This document shows positions 9,791 to 22,039 of a DNA stretch of 64,000 nt, one piece after another. Origin of the DNA: Desmodus rotundus (taxonomy: Eukaryota; Chordata; Mammalia; Chiroptera; Phyllostomidae); contig NC_071392.1 in assembly GCF_022682495.2 (NCBI RefSeq), positions 102,042,896-102,106,895 on the forward strand, written 5' to 3'. The notes below the pieces were generated by a model. It was not told the origin of the DNA. It saw nothing but the letters and a program-made list of their open reading frames with translations, and did not search any database. Made by a program: the position numbers and the translations under genes. The first letter of the stretch is position 1; the number at the start of each line of letters is the position of its first letter.

Positions 9791-11507
9791 CTTGGGTGGG
9801 GGACTCAGAGATTGAGTGGGCCACCCAGTTGTCTCCATGGATGAACAGCTGTTTGTTTGGTCTGCCTAACATCAGTGTCTTCTTCTGAGTGCAGAGCCCC
9901 AGTTTTCCTGTGGAGAACGTAGAAGATGGTATCAGTGCCCTGGCCATTGTCATAACCTTCAAGGCACACTGGCCCAGCCCTTATCTCTTCATTTGAGGAC
10001 TTTCTTAGGCACTGGGGACCAGTTTGTTCTTTCATGCTGCAAGTTCTGGGCAATTAAAACTGCTGAGCGCAGCTCTCAGACTGACTGACGGGAACTAGCA
10101 GGTGAATCCCTCGGTGCCCCCAGTCCTAAGAAGGGGGAACTCAGGTGCATGTTCCACACTGGCTGCCAGAGCTCCCTGAGGGGATTAAGCTCTGACGGGA
10201 TTAAGCTGCAGTGGTAACTTGCTCCATTACACCTTCCCTTTTTCCTGTCTCATTTCTAGGATCATCCCCCAAATAATCTACTTGTACCTCAAGTCCTTGT
10301 TTTGGGGTCTTCTTCTGGGGGAGCCCAAACTAAAAGACAAAACTATTCTCCCCTCTCTCCAGTGTCTTTCTGTGTGGGTAAAGTGGGAAGGACCCCATCC
10401 CAACTCCAGGAATGGCCCATGACTCATATCTGACCTATCATACCACCATAACTCTTCAGCTGCTGTGACTGTTTCAGAGACTGAATGTGACCCCAAGCTG
10501 GGCCAGTGACAGCTTCTTCCTAGATTTCTGCTGGAAAATGGAAAAAGAGAACATTTTTCTGCTATGGTCCCTAAACTTTAGGCTGGTGGCTTGGGGGCCC
10601 ATATTCTCTGAGACTGAAGCCACCTCAGAGGACAGCAGTGCTGAGATGAAAAACAGAAATCAGATCCTGATGGCTCTCTGAGTGTCCCTGGTTCCAGGGC
10701 AGTGTGTAAATAATTTTACATGCCATTATTAGGCCCAGGCATTCTGAGCTCTCCTGTCCCCCACAGGCAGGACTACTTCCCATTTACTGCCTCCCTCCCT
10801 GGCCCCATAAGGCTGCAGGGGTTGCAGCCTCTGGGTTTGGCTCGGAAACAGTTCTGGCCTGAGTGTTCCAAGTTGCTTTAGCAACATTGTGGAGCAACGA
10901 GTTACCAGTGTTTAACGTTGCTACTCATTGAGAAATGAACTGCTTTCATTTCAACTCCAGAGTCATTAAGAAAGAATGAAAGGTATTTCCCCTGGTCTTT
11001 GCCAAGCAGCTAGCCGGGACTTTGTGATGGAAAGGTCTGAGTTTCTTTGACCTCTAGGCAGAATTAACGGGCCTATTTTTACCCCCAAGGTTACAGCGTC
11101 TCAGATTGGGGTGGGCAAGACCACCTGCCCCGGGAGACCTGGAAGAACAAGTTCTTGGAAGAGCCCAGGAGACTCAATTACTATCTCAGGGGACCAGACC
11201 TGGGAATTTGCCTTTCAAACATGCTTCCCCAAAAGTTGAAAAATTTAGGAGTCTTTATTTGTAAATGGCAGAAAACCCAATTGAAACTGGATTATGCAAA
11301 AAAGGCAATTTGTTGGCTTAAGTAACTGACGTCTGCCCCTTCTCCCCGCCTAAATAACTGAAGAGTTCTGGCTTTAGGCCTGGCCGGATCCGTGAACCCA
11401 AGTGAGGTTGCCAGACGCAGTGACGTGCCATCCCTCGGTTCCGCTCTTCAGTGAGATGGCTCCATTCTCAGTCTCTGTTTAACAAGATGGCAATACCTGC
11501 ATCCTGC
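9791..11507. other. Intergenic sequence, mostly unassigned
   Basis: No gene found. Around 10400-10690 there is weak similarity to the unassigned old repeat family ('atgacctatcataccaccat' region, then 'gaagccacctcagaggacag'). The rest has no recognised repeat. Confidence 0.4.
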
Positions 11508-11815
11508 CCGGTACGGTGGTCCCCGTTATCCACGGGGGATATGTTCCAAGACCCCCAATGGATGCCCGAAAACTTGGGTTGTGCCAAACCCTGTATATAC
11601 TATATTTGTTTCCTGTACATACATACTTTTTCACTTAAAGGAAGCAGTTAATGGATGGCACAAGGTTTTCTTACGATTCTCAGAATAGTGCACGATCTAA
11701 AACTTATAAATTGTTTATTTCTGGAATTTTCCATTTAATATTTCTGGACCACAGTTGACTGCAGGTAACTGAAACCAGGGAAAGCAAGCCGCAGACAAGG
11801 GGGGACTGACTGTTC
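11508..11815 (-). mobile_element. TcMar-Tigger (MER2-like) internally deleted DNA transposon
   Basis: Both Tigger-type ends are visible: left 'ggtggtccccgttatccacg', then 'gttccaagacccccaatgga tgcc'; right 'attgtttatttctggaattt tccatttaatatttctggac', then 'ggtaactgaaaccagggaaa' and 'gacaaggggggactg'. The transposase region is missing, so this is a deletion derivative. Confidence 0.8.
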
Positions 11816-12970
11816 CACAAGTCCGCTGAGAAACAGAGTCGTTGCCTGCAAACTCTGTTGAAGTGCCAGCGTTTACTCCGGTTCAACTAACTTAGGTCAC
11901 GGCCCGTCTCTGAACCGATCACTGTCACTCAAGGAAGGCAATGCTGTGATTGTCCAGGCCTGGCCACACACCTGTTGGGGTAGGGACAGCCTCAGCTGAA
12001 TGTCAGGGACTGAACATGGGTAAGGTGAAGTTCCGCTAATAAATACCGGGTGCTGTGAGCAAACATGGGGGGATGAAGGCTGGACAGACAAAGACAGGTG
12101 GTGTCCAGTGTAGAGTACCTGATTTAGGCCGCAAATCTTAGGGGCTCTGGGCTATGTGGCATCCTTTCGGGGTCCAAGTTGTTCTTTGGTGCAGATCACG
12201 AAAGGAGAACCAAGGTCCCCACTCAAGAGACCACCAAAGCATAAAGCAGACCCCGTTGATTCCTGAATTCCCTCGCTTCCTTGCCAACGGAACCTAACTA
12301 TGGGTGGCTAGGAGCAGCATGCCAGGCCCAGAGAATGAATTCTGATTGGTATAAACCAGCCATGGCAATCTGTCTCCCTTCGTCTTCATCTTGGGGTAAC
12401 ATGGGACCCAGTCCTGGCAAACTGGGCAGCTGGGATAGTCTGCTGAGGGCTTCTGGGAAGTATTCTCCCTGTTCAAAGAAAGAGATTCCTCCCCCAACCC
12501 CTTTTCTTTTACACACACATTCTTCCATCCTTTGGACACTGTTGTAGGATGTGACATTTGGAGCTACAGCAGTCATTTTGAGACCATGAAGAAAAGGCCA
12601 AGGGAATCCTCAAGAAGCTAATATTGAGAGGCTAAAATACCCAGTTCTGGAAAGGCCTACCTATTGATTTATTGTTACCTGAGATAATAAGTGTCCTAGT
12701 CATTGAAGGCCCTCTTAACTGAGTCTCTAATCACCTGTAGCCTGAAGAATCCTAATGAACCCACTCCAGACTGCAAGAGATTATTCTGGTTCTAGAGCTG
12801 GTCCGGCCTGTTCTAGTTTGCTCTCTGAATGTTCTATAATGAAGCTCTTGCACCTGGTAAACATTAATAATCCACCTGAACCCTACCACTATGGGCTGAG
12901 TTTTGTAAACTTCCTGGTAAGTCTGGAAGTTGCCCAAAGTCCTGTGCAGGCATTTACAACACACCAGGTA
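11816..12970. other. Intergenic sequence with an old unassigned repeat
   Basis: No gene supported. About 12280-12700 resembles a mammalian repeat with words 'agctacagcagtcattttga gacc', 'aaggccaagggaatcctcaa' and 'acctgagataataagtgtcc'; I cannot name the family. Open frames here are short and overlap on both strands. Confidence 0.4.
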
Positions 12971-12999
12971 AGAGCGGGCTGGCCGGGGAGTCTGGTCTC

Positions 13000-13370
13000 T
13001 AACATTTTTATCTCTGTTGTTTTAAATGTTTTATTTGTTCATGCTATCAAACCTACAGAAAAGTTAGACAAATAAAAAAGGACAAAAAACACCTATATAT
13101 ACACCCATGTACCCTTTATCAGATCTATTGTTAACATTTTATGTTATCACTCTCTGTGCTTGTGTGTTTCATTTTTTGAACCGCTTACATTTGAACAGAA
13201 GTAACGTGTCACGGCCCCTTGCTATTAAATACTTCGGTGCATATTTGTTAATAGGAATATTATCTTAACCCTAGTGGAGTTACCAACCTCAGTACCTTTA
13301 ACATAGTCTACAATTTCTATCATGGTATTCCAGCTTTGTTAATTAATCCAGTAAGATCCTACAGGTTTTT
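13000..13370 (-). repeat. L1M LINE 3' UTR fragment (antisense)
   Basis: 'tcaaacctacagaaaagtta', 'cacccatgtaccctttatca gatctattgttaacatttta' and 'gctattaaatacttcggtgc atatttgttaataggaatat' follow old L1 3' sequence in reverse. Confidence 0.75.
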
Positions 13371-13653
13371 CCTCCTCAGGTACAGGATCCAGTGTAGGCT
13401 CAGACATTGTGAAGCAGGGTGCAGCCAAGAGGAGGGCCCCAAGAAGGGATTTGTAATGGGGTCCAGGACTCAGGGTGTCCAGGAAATATTAGAAAAATGT
13501 ATGTAGGATGTCCTCACCCCCACAGGCCTGAGCCAAGGGGGATGGGACACATGGAACAGGGCCATTCAGAGCTGTTTTGGGTAGCAAGAGCTTTGCAGCT
13601 AACCCCTGGCACAGTCATTTAACATATCTATAACCTTTAACTGGTTTCATGGA

Positions 13654-14533
13654 TGTGTTAAGTAGCTGTGGCCATGCTTTGAGCCAGGGGGATGGGACCA
13701 AATTCCACCCAGGATGGGACTGGGAAGCAACTCCCCCTGGTTACAGGGCCTGCGTGAGAGCGTGGAGATGATTGGCTCCATGCCATGGGGCCACACCTGC
13801 CCAGACTTACTATGGCAGCCCAGAAAAGCTGGAAGAATACAGGGATGCTGGCAGGTGTAGCTGACTGTAGGAGGAGTCAGAAATGGGGCTGCAAAGGAAG
13901 ATGGGCACTGGGATTTAAACCTAGGCCCGGCAGCCATAGAAAGGAGAGAGACCACGCGGCTTCAAAGAGTAGGGAGGACCACAAGGTTATGGGGGAGAAA
14001 GAAGAGACCATGCAGCTCTGAAGGAAGGAGTGAACCACGAGGCTCTGAAGCAAGTAGATAGATAGAGGTCCATGTGGTTCTGAAGTGGGGAAAAGGACCA
14101 CGCGGTTCTGAAGGAGAGTAAAGAGGACCACGAGGTTTTGGAGTGCTTCTTCTTGCCACGCGGCTTAGGCAGCAGGAGAGACTTTGCAGCCATAGAGAAA
14201 GGGGAGAGAGGACTCTTGCTGGTGGGCCATGAGAAGGTGCCACACGGCTTTGGATTAACTGGAGATTGCAGCAGCCACACAGCGGATGGTGCCGGGAGCC
14301 TGAATCACGGACTTCTACTTCTTTTCCTGAGACACGGTACCCCGGACTGGGCACAGGGAGAGGGAAGGACTGTGCACCTGTGGGTATTCTAGAGGACTTT
14401 AGTATCTTACTGAAGACATTAGGTCATTATTCTAAGTTTGTGTAACTTTTGAATAAACAATTCCTTTCCTTTTCACCAGTCTCTGGCATTGAGAGACGTC
14501 TTTCCTCTGGCGGCGGGCATTGCGAACCTAGCA
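13654..14533 (+). mobile_element. Candidate solo LTR of an endogenous retrovirus, with internal tandem array
   Basis: The segment begins near 'tgtgttaagtagctgtggcc' and ends near 'ggcattgcgaacctagca'. A polyadenylation signal AATAAA at 14452-14457 is followed by a U5-like stretch, and 13930-14290 is a tandem array such as is common in U3. I see no gag, pol or env frames on either side, so it would be a solo LTR. I could not find convincing 4-6 base flanking duplications, so the edges and the LTR call itself are inference; the left edge might start earlier, near 13449. Confidence 0.5.
13930..14290 (+). repeat. Tandem array, about 28-34 bp unit with core GACCACGNGGTTCTGAAG
   Basis: The core recurs as gaccacgcggcttcaaag, gaccacaaggtt, gaccatgcagctctgaag, gaaccacgaggctctgaag, gtccatgtggttctgaag, gaccacgcggttctgaag, gaccacgaggttttgg, gccacgcggctt and later weaker copies, separated by purine-rich spacers. 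At least eight units are seen and they vary at CpG positions (cacgcgg, cacgagg, catgtgg). Confidence 0.85.
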
Positions 14534-14829
14534 GGTGGGCGTGGGGGGGAAGGAACCTCCAGAGACAGAAAGGCGGAATCCTTTCTGTAATAATTTATCG
14601 TGAACCACCCCCACCCTCTTGCTCTGTAACAATTGCACTTAGTTGTCGTGTCTCTCTAGTCTCCTACGATCTGGAACATTTCACAGCCTTTCTGTGTCTT
14701 TCATGACATGGACACGTTTGAATGATACACTCCCCCCCCACACACACTCCTTGTCTTTTTTTTTTAAACCATGTCCCTCAGTTTGGACTTGTCTGTTATT
14801 TCCTCATGATCAGGTTCAGCTTAGGCATT
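14534..14829. other. Sequence right of the candidate LTR
   Basis: No gene seen. Includes short C and T runs near 14733 and 14757. Confidence 0.4.
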
Positions 14830-14965
14830 CTCAACCTGGCCACTGATTTTGATTCTAATAGAACCTGGCCGCACAATCCTGAGCAAGTTACACCTTCTCT
14901 TTGAGCCTCAGTTTCCCTATCTATAACAAAAAAAATTGGCTTAAATGAATGCCCTTTCTTTAGCT
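14830..14965 (+). repeat. MIR SINE
   Basis: 'caatcctgagcaagttacac', 'ttgagcctcagtttccctat' and 'ctataac' follow the MIR core. Confidence 0.7.
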
Positions 14966-15734
14966 AAGAGCTGGGTCATGTGCCCATTCTGGACCAATCA
15001 TTGCTGAAGGGGAATGGATTACTGTTCCTATTTAAGATGGGTCATTATTTATCTGCTGGGACTAGAGAGCAGCCCACCCTCCAAAATCAAGGGATTTCTA
15101 CCCCTTAGCTGAGCCCTAGATCAAAGCTCTTTGGAGTATTAGGCTTGTGGAAAATATGGGAGGAAGCAAAACTGGTCCAGGGAACCTCAGGCTGGAGTGC
15201 AGAGTTGACAAAGTCTTGATCAGTTCAATGGCGTGCTTTAGAGCATAGACTGTTGGTGAGAGGAGCCCCACGCTGGGCAGAAAAGCCAGCTCCTAGCCCC
15301 ACACTGTGCTCAGTCATTGGCTGGGGGTTTTCCGGGAAGGCCATGGTCTTGGCTTGAAAGTTGAGACACATCCCAAAGATGCTCTAGCTGGAGGCTGTCA
15401 GCTAACTGCACTTTTCACAGGAGAGTGTCAAGTTCTTCCTTGAGGCTGTGCCCCTCCCGGGCTGCCCAGTCTCTGGCCTATCTGTGCCCAAGAGGTCAAC
15501 CTTAAGGTTGACATATTCATTTCTGCCCGGACCAGCATTGGGTTTGACAGAGTGAGTCAGAAAACCAAGTGAGAGATTAGACTCAATTCAGAAATTCAGT
15601 TTCATTAAAAAAATGTTTTTCCCACACAGAATATTTTCATTATAGTAAAATTAGAACTTGCACCTATACACAAATACGGTAAAAATTACTCATAATTTTT
15701 CCACCACTGAAGAAAAGACATTAAAAAGATCATA
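14966..15734. other. Intergenic sequence, no gene seen
   Basis: No supported gene or clear repeat, apart from an A/T-rich old segment after 15590 that may be LINE-derived. Confidence 0.4.
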
Positions 15735-15990
15735 ATAGCTGACATTTATGGAGTGGTGGTTGTGTGCCAGGTACTGTGATGATAACTGGTATTCATTACC
15801 TCCTATTCATTATCTCTTTCAACCCCGGCACTGCCGCTGGAGGCACTTAGTCCCTCCATGCCCCAGTTTGCTCATCTGCCTAATGGGGAGATACAAGACA
15901 TTCGAAGAATGAATCCATGTGAGGTGCCTGGGACATCACCCGGCTCAAATAAATGCTTCATAGAGAGTAACTGTTATTTTCATTACACAT
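15735..15990. repeat. Two adjoining MIR fragments in opposite orientation
   Basis: 15735-15830 reads as reverse MIR ('aatagctgacatttatggag', 'tgtgccaggtactgtgatga'); 15840-15990 reads as sense MIR ('tccatgccccagtttgctca tctgcctaatgggga', then 'gctcaaataaatgcttcata'). Confidence 0.6.
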
Positions 15991-16264
15991 TCTCATTTCT
16001 TCATCCACAATTCAGAAAGAATTTTTTAAAAGCTATGAAAACCAATAATTTCTAAAAAGCCTGGCACCCAAACTCCTTTGGGAGCAAACCTCAGCCTTTT
16101 CTGAGGCTCTTTATTGTCTTGTTGAACCCACTTCGTGTGACTATTCATATGTTTCGTATCAATGTGTGTGTGATAGTGAGGTGCTGTAAAATACATGGCA
16201 TGTATATACCACAGTACTTTTCTGAGATCTAAACATTTCTAAATTTTGAAACCCTGATTTCTGA

Positions 16265-16440
16265 AAAGGCACTGTGTACTTGAGCCATCCAGTCCTCAGG
16301 CAACTCCGTGAGGTGGGTGCTATTCAAACCCTTATCTTATTAAAGCGGAAACTGAAGCTCACAGTTATTATGTGTTTTGCCCAGGGCCACCTAGCTAAGA
16401 GATGGGAGAGGGAGGGTGTGAACCTGAAGCTGACTGAGCT
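16265..16440 (-). repeat. MIR SINE (antisense)
   Basis: 'caactccgtgaggtgggtgc', 'taaagcggaaactgaagctc' and 'ttttgcccagggccacctag' follow reverse MIR. Confidence 0.75.
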
Positions 16441-18414
16441 CAGAGCTTCTGTTGTGGGGGAAATTTTTTTTCTTAAAATAGTTCCCTTTATTGCAAGATT
16501 TTCCGGAGCCTTTAATCTGCTAACATGCTCTGTAAATCCCTGAGAGGAGGTTAGAAAAATGCAGCATTCCCCAGACTTCTGAGCTGTGGATGTCAAGGTC
16601 GTTTTTCAGAGGGGATTTCCCAGTCAGTGCTCACGCTGAGTCCCCTTGGAGGAGATAAGGAACCCTGGGCAGACCAGGAGCATGAAAGGGACAAACTAAG
16701 TACACACTGGGCAAGCTAGGACGAGGCCTTGGCGACTCCCACCCTGTCACCAATTGACTTCATGTGACTTTGAAAAAAATCCTACCTCCGGACTTGTGAA
16801 GCAAATGACAAAACCATTTTTGAGGTCCCGTCGCTCACCAGCAGCATTTTCCCTGAAGAAAGCAGGCAGGCTGACACATTGGAAGTAGATATTCAGAAAA
16901 CTTCAAAGGGGCGCAATGCAGCTATGCCTGGTTCCAGGAAATCCTCCGAACGGGCTGGGCTGGCTGAGCTGCTGGGTGGTGGGAACGAACGCAGGAAAAT
17001 TCCTGACTGCCCCTCCAGCTCCGCAAGGCTGAGTCCCACCCACATCACCTTCCAGCCTTTTGGAGACCAAACTTGACAACAGTCTTTTCTCGCTGTCCCA
17101 ACAGCCTCTCTGAGGCTATTTCAGCAAGGGCCGGGCTTGCTAGATTAAATTCACTTATTTCATGCCCTTAAAAGAAATGTAAAACTCAATTATTCCACTG
17201 ACTTTTGAAGTTGTGCTTTCTGATTTTTGAAATGGTGAAAACTGATCCAAGATAAACAGCATTCAAGGGAAAAAACAATATCCAGAAAACACAAGTCTCC
17301 CCATCACCATTCCCAGTTTTGCATGTCTCCTTCCAGGTGAATTTTAGACGTACATCAGCATATACTGTTTTATCTGTTGAGATGCTTTTGGCTACAAGTA
17401 AACAAGGATACCCAACCTACAAGTATATGACTGACTTACAAGATGTGTACATGTAGAGAGTTTCAAAGTCCATTTAAGAGAGCAATGATATTATCAAGCA
17501 TCGAAATTCTTCCTCTCTCTCCTCTGCTCTCCATGACCTCTGGCCCAGCACCTTTGTGTCTTAATAATGGGTGAGGCAGGAGCGTGGGCAGGAGGAGTGT
17601 CCTGGAAGCCACTCCCATGCCAGGACAGCAGGTTGTAACTTACTTTATTGTGCGTAGAAGATGTGAGTGCCATGATGACAGCTACTACCAGGGGTGTCAA
17701 AAATGAGTTTGATACCCTTGCAAGACTCAACCAAACGGATTCCCCACCTTTGCTTCTCTTTAGCTATTCACCCACAAAATGCCCCAGTTCCCCAATTCTA
17801 CCTGATGCTAAGGCAGGGAATGCGGGGGATTGATGGTCTCGGTGATTGCAATTACTAAACCTTATCTTTGCTGACACATAGTCATGCCATCATGTGACTC
17901 TGTGAACACACCCTAAGGGCTGGGCATCTGAGGGCCCCGAGCTCTTGTTTCCTTCTCTTCGCAGTAGAGCTACTTGCAGATTTAAGGAAAGCAGGACCAG
18001 CCTGGGTGATGGAGTAGATGTAAAAAGTGAGTTTAAGAGAGAAATTGAGAGTGATTTTAATGAGCTTTTGGGCTTGAACAACCAAGTGTTCAATAGGGGA
18101 GAAAAGGGTTCGGGGGAGTCAGGAATCGAAAGTTCACTTCTAACCACGTTGAGTTCGAGATTTCTGTTAGACAGTAAGTAACCAATCAATAAGTAAAAGT
18201 TGGACACACGAGACAGGCATTTATTTTCTCCAGACTTCTTGACAATAAATCATACATTCGTATGTTGTTTTTTTGTACTTACAGCCAGAAGTATCCCTAC
18301 CTGTGTGTGGTGCATGCATTTAGGGCATGGGGAGACTTGGGGCTGTGGAGTGGGGGTGGGGGAGAAACTGAAATACTTACTTTTTCTGGATACTTCTATT
18401 TTGCTTTAAAAAAA
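16441..18414. other. Intergenic sequence, no gene seen
   Basis: About 2 kb in which I recognise neither a gene nor an interspersed repeat. Open frames do not exceed 105 codons and mirror each other across strands at 17890-18207. Confidence 0.45.
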
Positions 18415-18535
18415 AAAGGAAATGGAGGCTCGGATGTAGCTTGCCTCAGGTCAGTGATGGACAGAGCTGCCATTTGGAAGAAGGTTGGCCCAGCTTCAGA
18501 GGCTGAACTCCTGTTCCAACAGCCTTGCCCCTAAC
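18415..18535 (-). repeat. MIR fragment (antisense)
   Basis: 'ggaaatggaggctcggatgt', 'cttgcctcaggtcagtgatg' and 'cttcagaggctgaactcctg' fit the reverse MIR core. Confidence 0.5.
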
Positions 18536-18884
18536 GGAGCTGGGAAGGGAAATGAGTTCTTCTAGGGGAAGTGCTGGTCTCCTCGCCTGCCTCTCCCTGG
18601 GCTGGCTCCTCAGTGAGGCTCACTGTGGCATTGCCCGTGGCTGAACATCAATAAGTACCTGCAGGGATTCCTGTTTGTGGCTGCAAAAGGCTGTCTGCAC
18701 TCTCCTTCCCTCTGTCATGGAAACCGCAAAGCCTAGGGCTATAGCTGCAGTGAAAATGGTTCCAGAGTGCCGCCGGCCAGACCACCCACCTGCCCCAAAT
18801 GGATAGACTTCTCCTGCCTGCCTTTACTTAAGGGTTAGGGCTGCTGGGGATGCCGGCGGGAGAAGCCCGGTTCTCCCGCTGCTG

Positions 18885-19010
18885 ATGGAGCTATGTGTTC
18901 TTGGACAAGTTACTTACTTTTCTGTGCCTCGGTTTCCTCACCTGCAAAATAATATTAAAAACAGTAACTATCTCACAAGGGTGTCATGAAGGTGCAGGGA
19001 TTCAGCAGAT
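18885..19010 (+). repeat. MIR SINE
   Basis: 'gctatgtgttcttggacaag ttacttacttttctgtgcct cggtttcctcacctgcaaaa' is a clear sense MIR core. Confidence 0.8.
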
Positions 19011-19059
19011 GGAAATTACGGGGTTCCCTGTCTACCTGGCTCACCACGGGTCTATCCGC

Positions 19060-19395
19060 ATGGCTCCTGCGTCACTACTCCCCACCCCGACAGGGTCTTA
19101 GCACATGCGTTTCCTCTACCCAGAATGCTCTACCCTTCCCCCTTCGCCTAGTTAATGGCTATTTGCCCTTCAGATCCTCTAACACCCAGCATCCTCGTGT
19201 GTGGCATACAGCCAGCGTTCATTCAATGTTCAATGTTTGTTCAGAGAGTGAGTGGACGGCTAAGTGAATAAATGAAGTACATGATCAGTTAGTGCTACTT
19301 CCTTCAACAAATGCTCTGTAAATCGGGATCAGTACCTACCTCGTATCATTGTGAGAATTAAAAGTGTTTTCATTTAAAATAGCGAGAGTAGCACT
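19060..19395 (+). repeat. L2 fragment followed by a MIR tail
   Basis: 19085-19200 has L2 words ('cctctacccagaatgctcta', 'gctatttgcccttcagatcc'). 19295-19390 looks like the end of a MIR ('atcattgtgagaattaaaag'). Confidence 0.5.
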
Positions 19396-20329
19396 GGACT
19401 AGGATTAGGATTAGCACGATTTTATGTTATCATCATGATTATTCTTTCTGGCAAGTGCTCTGGTGGGCTCAGGCTCTCTGGGTGCTGCTGGGATCGGACT
19501 CTCCTCCTGGTCCAGCAGAGAGCTCCCGCCGGACAGCTGGGTCCCTGTGCCCATCCACGCAGCCTTAGCCCTTCCCCAGAGGCAAAGGTGGGTCTTCCCC
19601 TCAGGAACTTGGCTTCCAGTACAGCTTCGGCAACTCGGCTTCAGTCTCTTTGTGCATAACCTCACACATCTGCCGGGTGTCATGGACACATTCTGTGGTT
19701 TCTGCCCAGTCTGTGGTAACCCCTCTCCGTGAAACAGGTGTGGGCACCCCAGGAAGCCACGCTTACAGCTATGCAACCCTGCCCTCCAGCCGAAGGGGAC
19801 TGATGAAAGGATACAATGAGGCCCTCTCTGCTGAGAATTTGGAATTATGACCTAACGATTTTTGTGAGCTGTTGCTGAAAGGCAGGGGTGTGAGCTCAGG
19901 TTCTGTGAAGAGGACCTGTTTGGTCATGGGCTTGGGGAAGAGGGGAGAGAGAGAGAGAGGAAACAGAGATGAAGGAGTCTGTGGTCAGAGTGAAAAAGGG
20001 GCCAAGAACATGAATGTTGCAATTTCTGGTGCCTTTTCAAATGCTAGTTCCAGGAATGTCTGAAGCCACGGCCACTTCCTGCCCTCCTGCCCTCGCGCCC
20101 TCAAGTTTGATATGATAGCACCAATAATGCTGGGTGGTACAGTCCACATCTATTGTCTTTGCTTTTCAGGTCTTGGTTCTCCCTCTTCCAGAAACAGCAC
20201 CTTGATTTTCCCAAGGGAGCTACCTCTCTCCTACTCTCTGTCCATGGTGTTCAGCAAAGCTGACCCCGTCTCCACGTGGCTCTCTGCCAGCCTACTCACA
20301 GCATTTTAGCCCCTGAGAGTGGTAAGGAT
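19396..20329. other. Intergenic sequence, no gene seen
   Basis: Overlapping frames on both strands around 19411-19776 (up to 121 codons) have no domain I recognise. No repeat named. Confidence 0.45.
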
Positions 20330-20690
20330 TGGCTCAGAAATGGACCCAGTGAGAACCAATGGGACTTCTCTCTGGGATGTTTTGTTGACAGCAGTAAGGA
20401 GACAGATGCTCTTGGCCCAGTAGTTGCTGAGAGGGCAGGGCCAGTGGTGCCATATTGTCCCCAGGAGGAGGGCTCACTGCTGAGATGGAGGGAATGTACC
20501 TGGGACATCATTTAAGCCCTTGGATCCAGCTATGCTTACAGCTGACACTTGAAGCTAGTCTTTCCAATGAAGTGAGCCAATTGACTTCTTTTTTTTGCGT
20601 AAACCAATTGGAGTTGGGTTTCTGTCGTGCTACTTACTCACTGATCCCCCTCACAGTGAGATCGTCCTTTTCACTTACGGGTTCTGTCCC
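20330..20690 (+). repeat. Old interspersed repeat, family not assigned (copy 3)
   Basis: 'ccagtgagaaccaatgggac', 'aagcccttggatccagctat gc', 'tccaatgaagtgagccaatt' and 'accaattggagttgggtttc tg' follow the same layout as the copies at 4060 and 6265; this copy shows the 3' part best. Confidence 0.55.
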
Positions 20691-20864
20691 TTTTGATCTC
20701 AAGGTCTTGGACTAGAATTAAGGATTTAGTCTCTATTCTGATGATCACACCTCTGCTCAGTTCCCAATGACTGCAGGTTCCGCGTTTTTGGCCTTACTTC
20801 CTTTTCCTGCCTTTCTCTTTTGAGAACTTGCCTAAGAAAAAGAGAAGTGAGAATTCCCATTCAT

Positions 20865-21080
20865 CAACTGATTACAATTTTAATCATCGCAGCTGTCCTA
20901 TGTGGAAAATACTATAGTTAGCAGAAGTGAGATGATGATCAATGACAGTAGGGCTGTACAGATGAGGGAAACGCAGGCCCAAGTCACTGGTGAAGTGCCT
21001 TGCCCGGTATTATCTACCTAGTAAATAGCTGAGCTGGGATTTGAACCCTGATCTATATAACTTCAAAGCTGGCCTGTAAC
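20865..21080 (-). repeat. MIR SINE (antisense)
   Basis: 'gatgagggaaacgcaggccc', 'agtaaatagctgagctggga tttgaaccctgatc' follow the reverse MIR, including the region derived from the tRNA B-box. Confidence 0.8.
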
Positions 21081-21199
21081 CGCCGCCTCTGCTGCTCAGC
21101 AGTAAAAACACACCCAGGCACAACCACCTGCTTAAATGATACGTATCAAAAGTCCTCAAGTTTATGCTCTTTGACCTACAAATTCCAGGCCGGGCGGGG

Positions 21200-21345
21200 G
21201 TGGGGGGGGTATCTTAAGAAACTGAAGTTGTGTTTTGCAACACTGAAAGTGAAAAACTGGAGACAATGTAAATGTCCCTGAATAGAGATTAGATAAAGAA
21301 TACGATAAATTGTGCTAGGAAAAGCTGTTTATATTACAGGTTCAT
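21200..21345 (+). repeat. L1M 3' fragment
   Basis: 'caacactgaaagtgaaaaac tggagacaatgtaaatgtcc' and 'gagattagataaagaatacg ataaattg' fit sense old L1 3' sequence. Confidence 0.6.
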
Positions 21346-21349
21346 GGTG

Positions 21350-21670
21350 AAGGTCATAGGCTCTAAAATAAGACTGTCTTGAGTTGAAATTCTTACTCTG
21401 CTATTTACTAACTATATGCTCTTAGTCAGTTTACCTGACTGCTGTGAGCTCTGCTTTCTTCTTCTGTAAAATGGGCATAATAATAGTCCCTATCAAAGAG
21501 AGTACTTAGGAATATTAGATGAGTTAAAACATAAAGTGCTTAAAAACATCTCACGAGTGGTAGTAAATGTGGGCTTTGGAACGAGGTCCTCTGGGTGAGG
21601 GTCCTGTCCCTGCTGTTTACTTAACCTCTCTGTGCCTTTTCTTTCCTCATCTGTAAAGCAAGCTTAAGAA
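21350..21670 (+). repeat. Two MIR SINEs in tandem
   Basis: The first (21350-21545) has 'ctgctatttactaactatat' and 'tcttctgtaaaatgggcata'; the second (21560-21670) has 'gctgtttacttaacctctct gtgcc' and 'cctcatctgtaaagcaagct'. Confidence 0.8.
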
Positions 21671-21679
21671 TCAGATTAG

Positions 21680-21900
21680 CCCTGACTGGCGTGGCTCAGT
21701 GGGTTGGGTGTCATCCCACAGACTGAAAGATCACCGGTTTGATTCCTGGTCAGGTCACCTGCCTGGGTTGTGGGCCAGGTCCTGGGTTGGGGACTTGCAA
21801 AAGGCAACTGATCAATGTTTCTCTCCCACACTGATGTTTCTCTCCCTCCCTATCTCCCTCCCCTTCTCTCTCTCTAAAAATTAATAAATCTTTTTTAAAA
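21680..21900 (+). mobile_element. VES-type SINE
   Basis: Head 'ccctgactggcgtggctcag', B-box 'ggtttgattcctggtcaggt', a 'tgatgtttctctccctccct' block and tail 'taaaaattaataaatctttt'. I found no convincing flanking duplication. Confidence 0.93.
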
Positions 21901-22039
21901 GACTAGGATTATTGTGATCAATTAACAACACATACAAATAAAGTGCTTAAGAGCTGAGTTGTGGCAGAGACCGTGTGGCCCACAAAGCCTAGGATATTTA
22001 TTTACTAAGTGGCTCCTTACCTACAAGGTTTGTGGCCCC

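Noticed and set aside
13440..14600. Full endogenous retrovirus
   Set aside because: No gag, pol or env-like frames are found on either side; at most a solo LTR is present.
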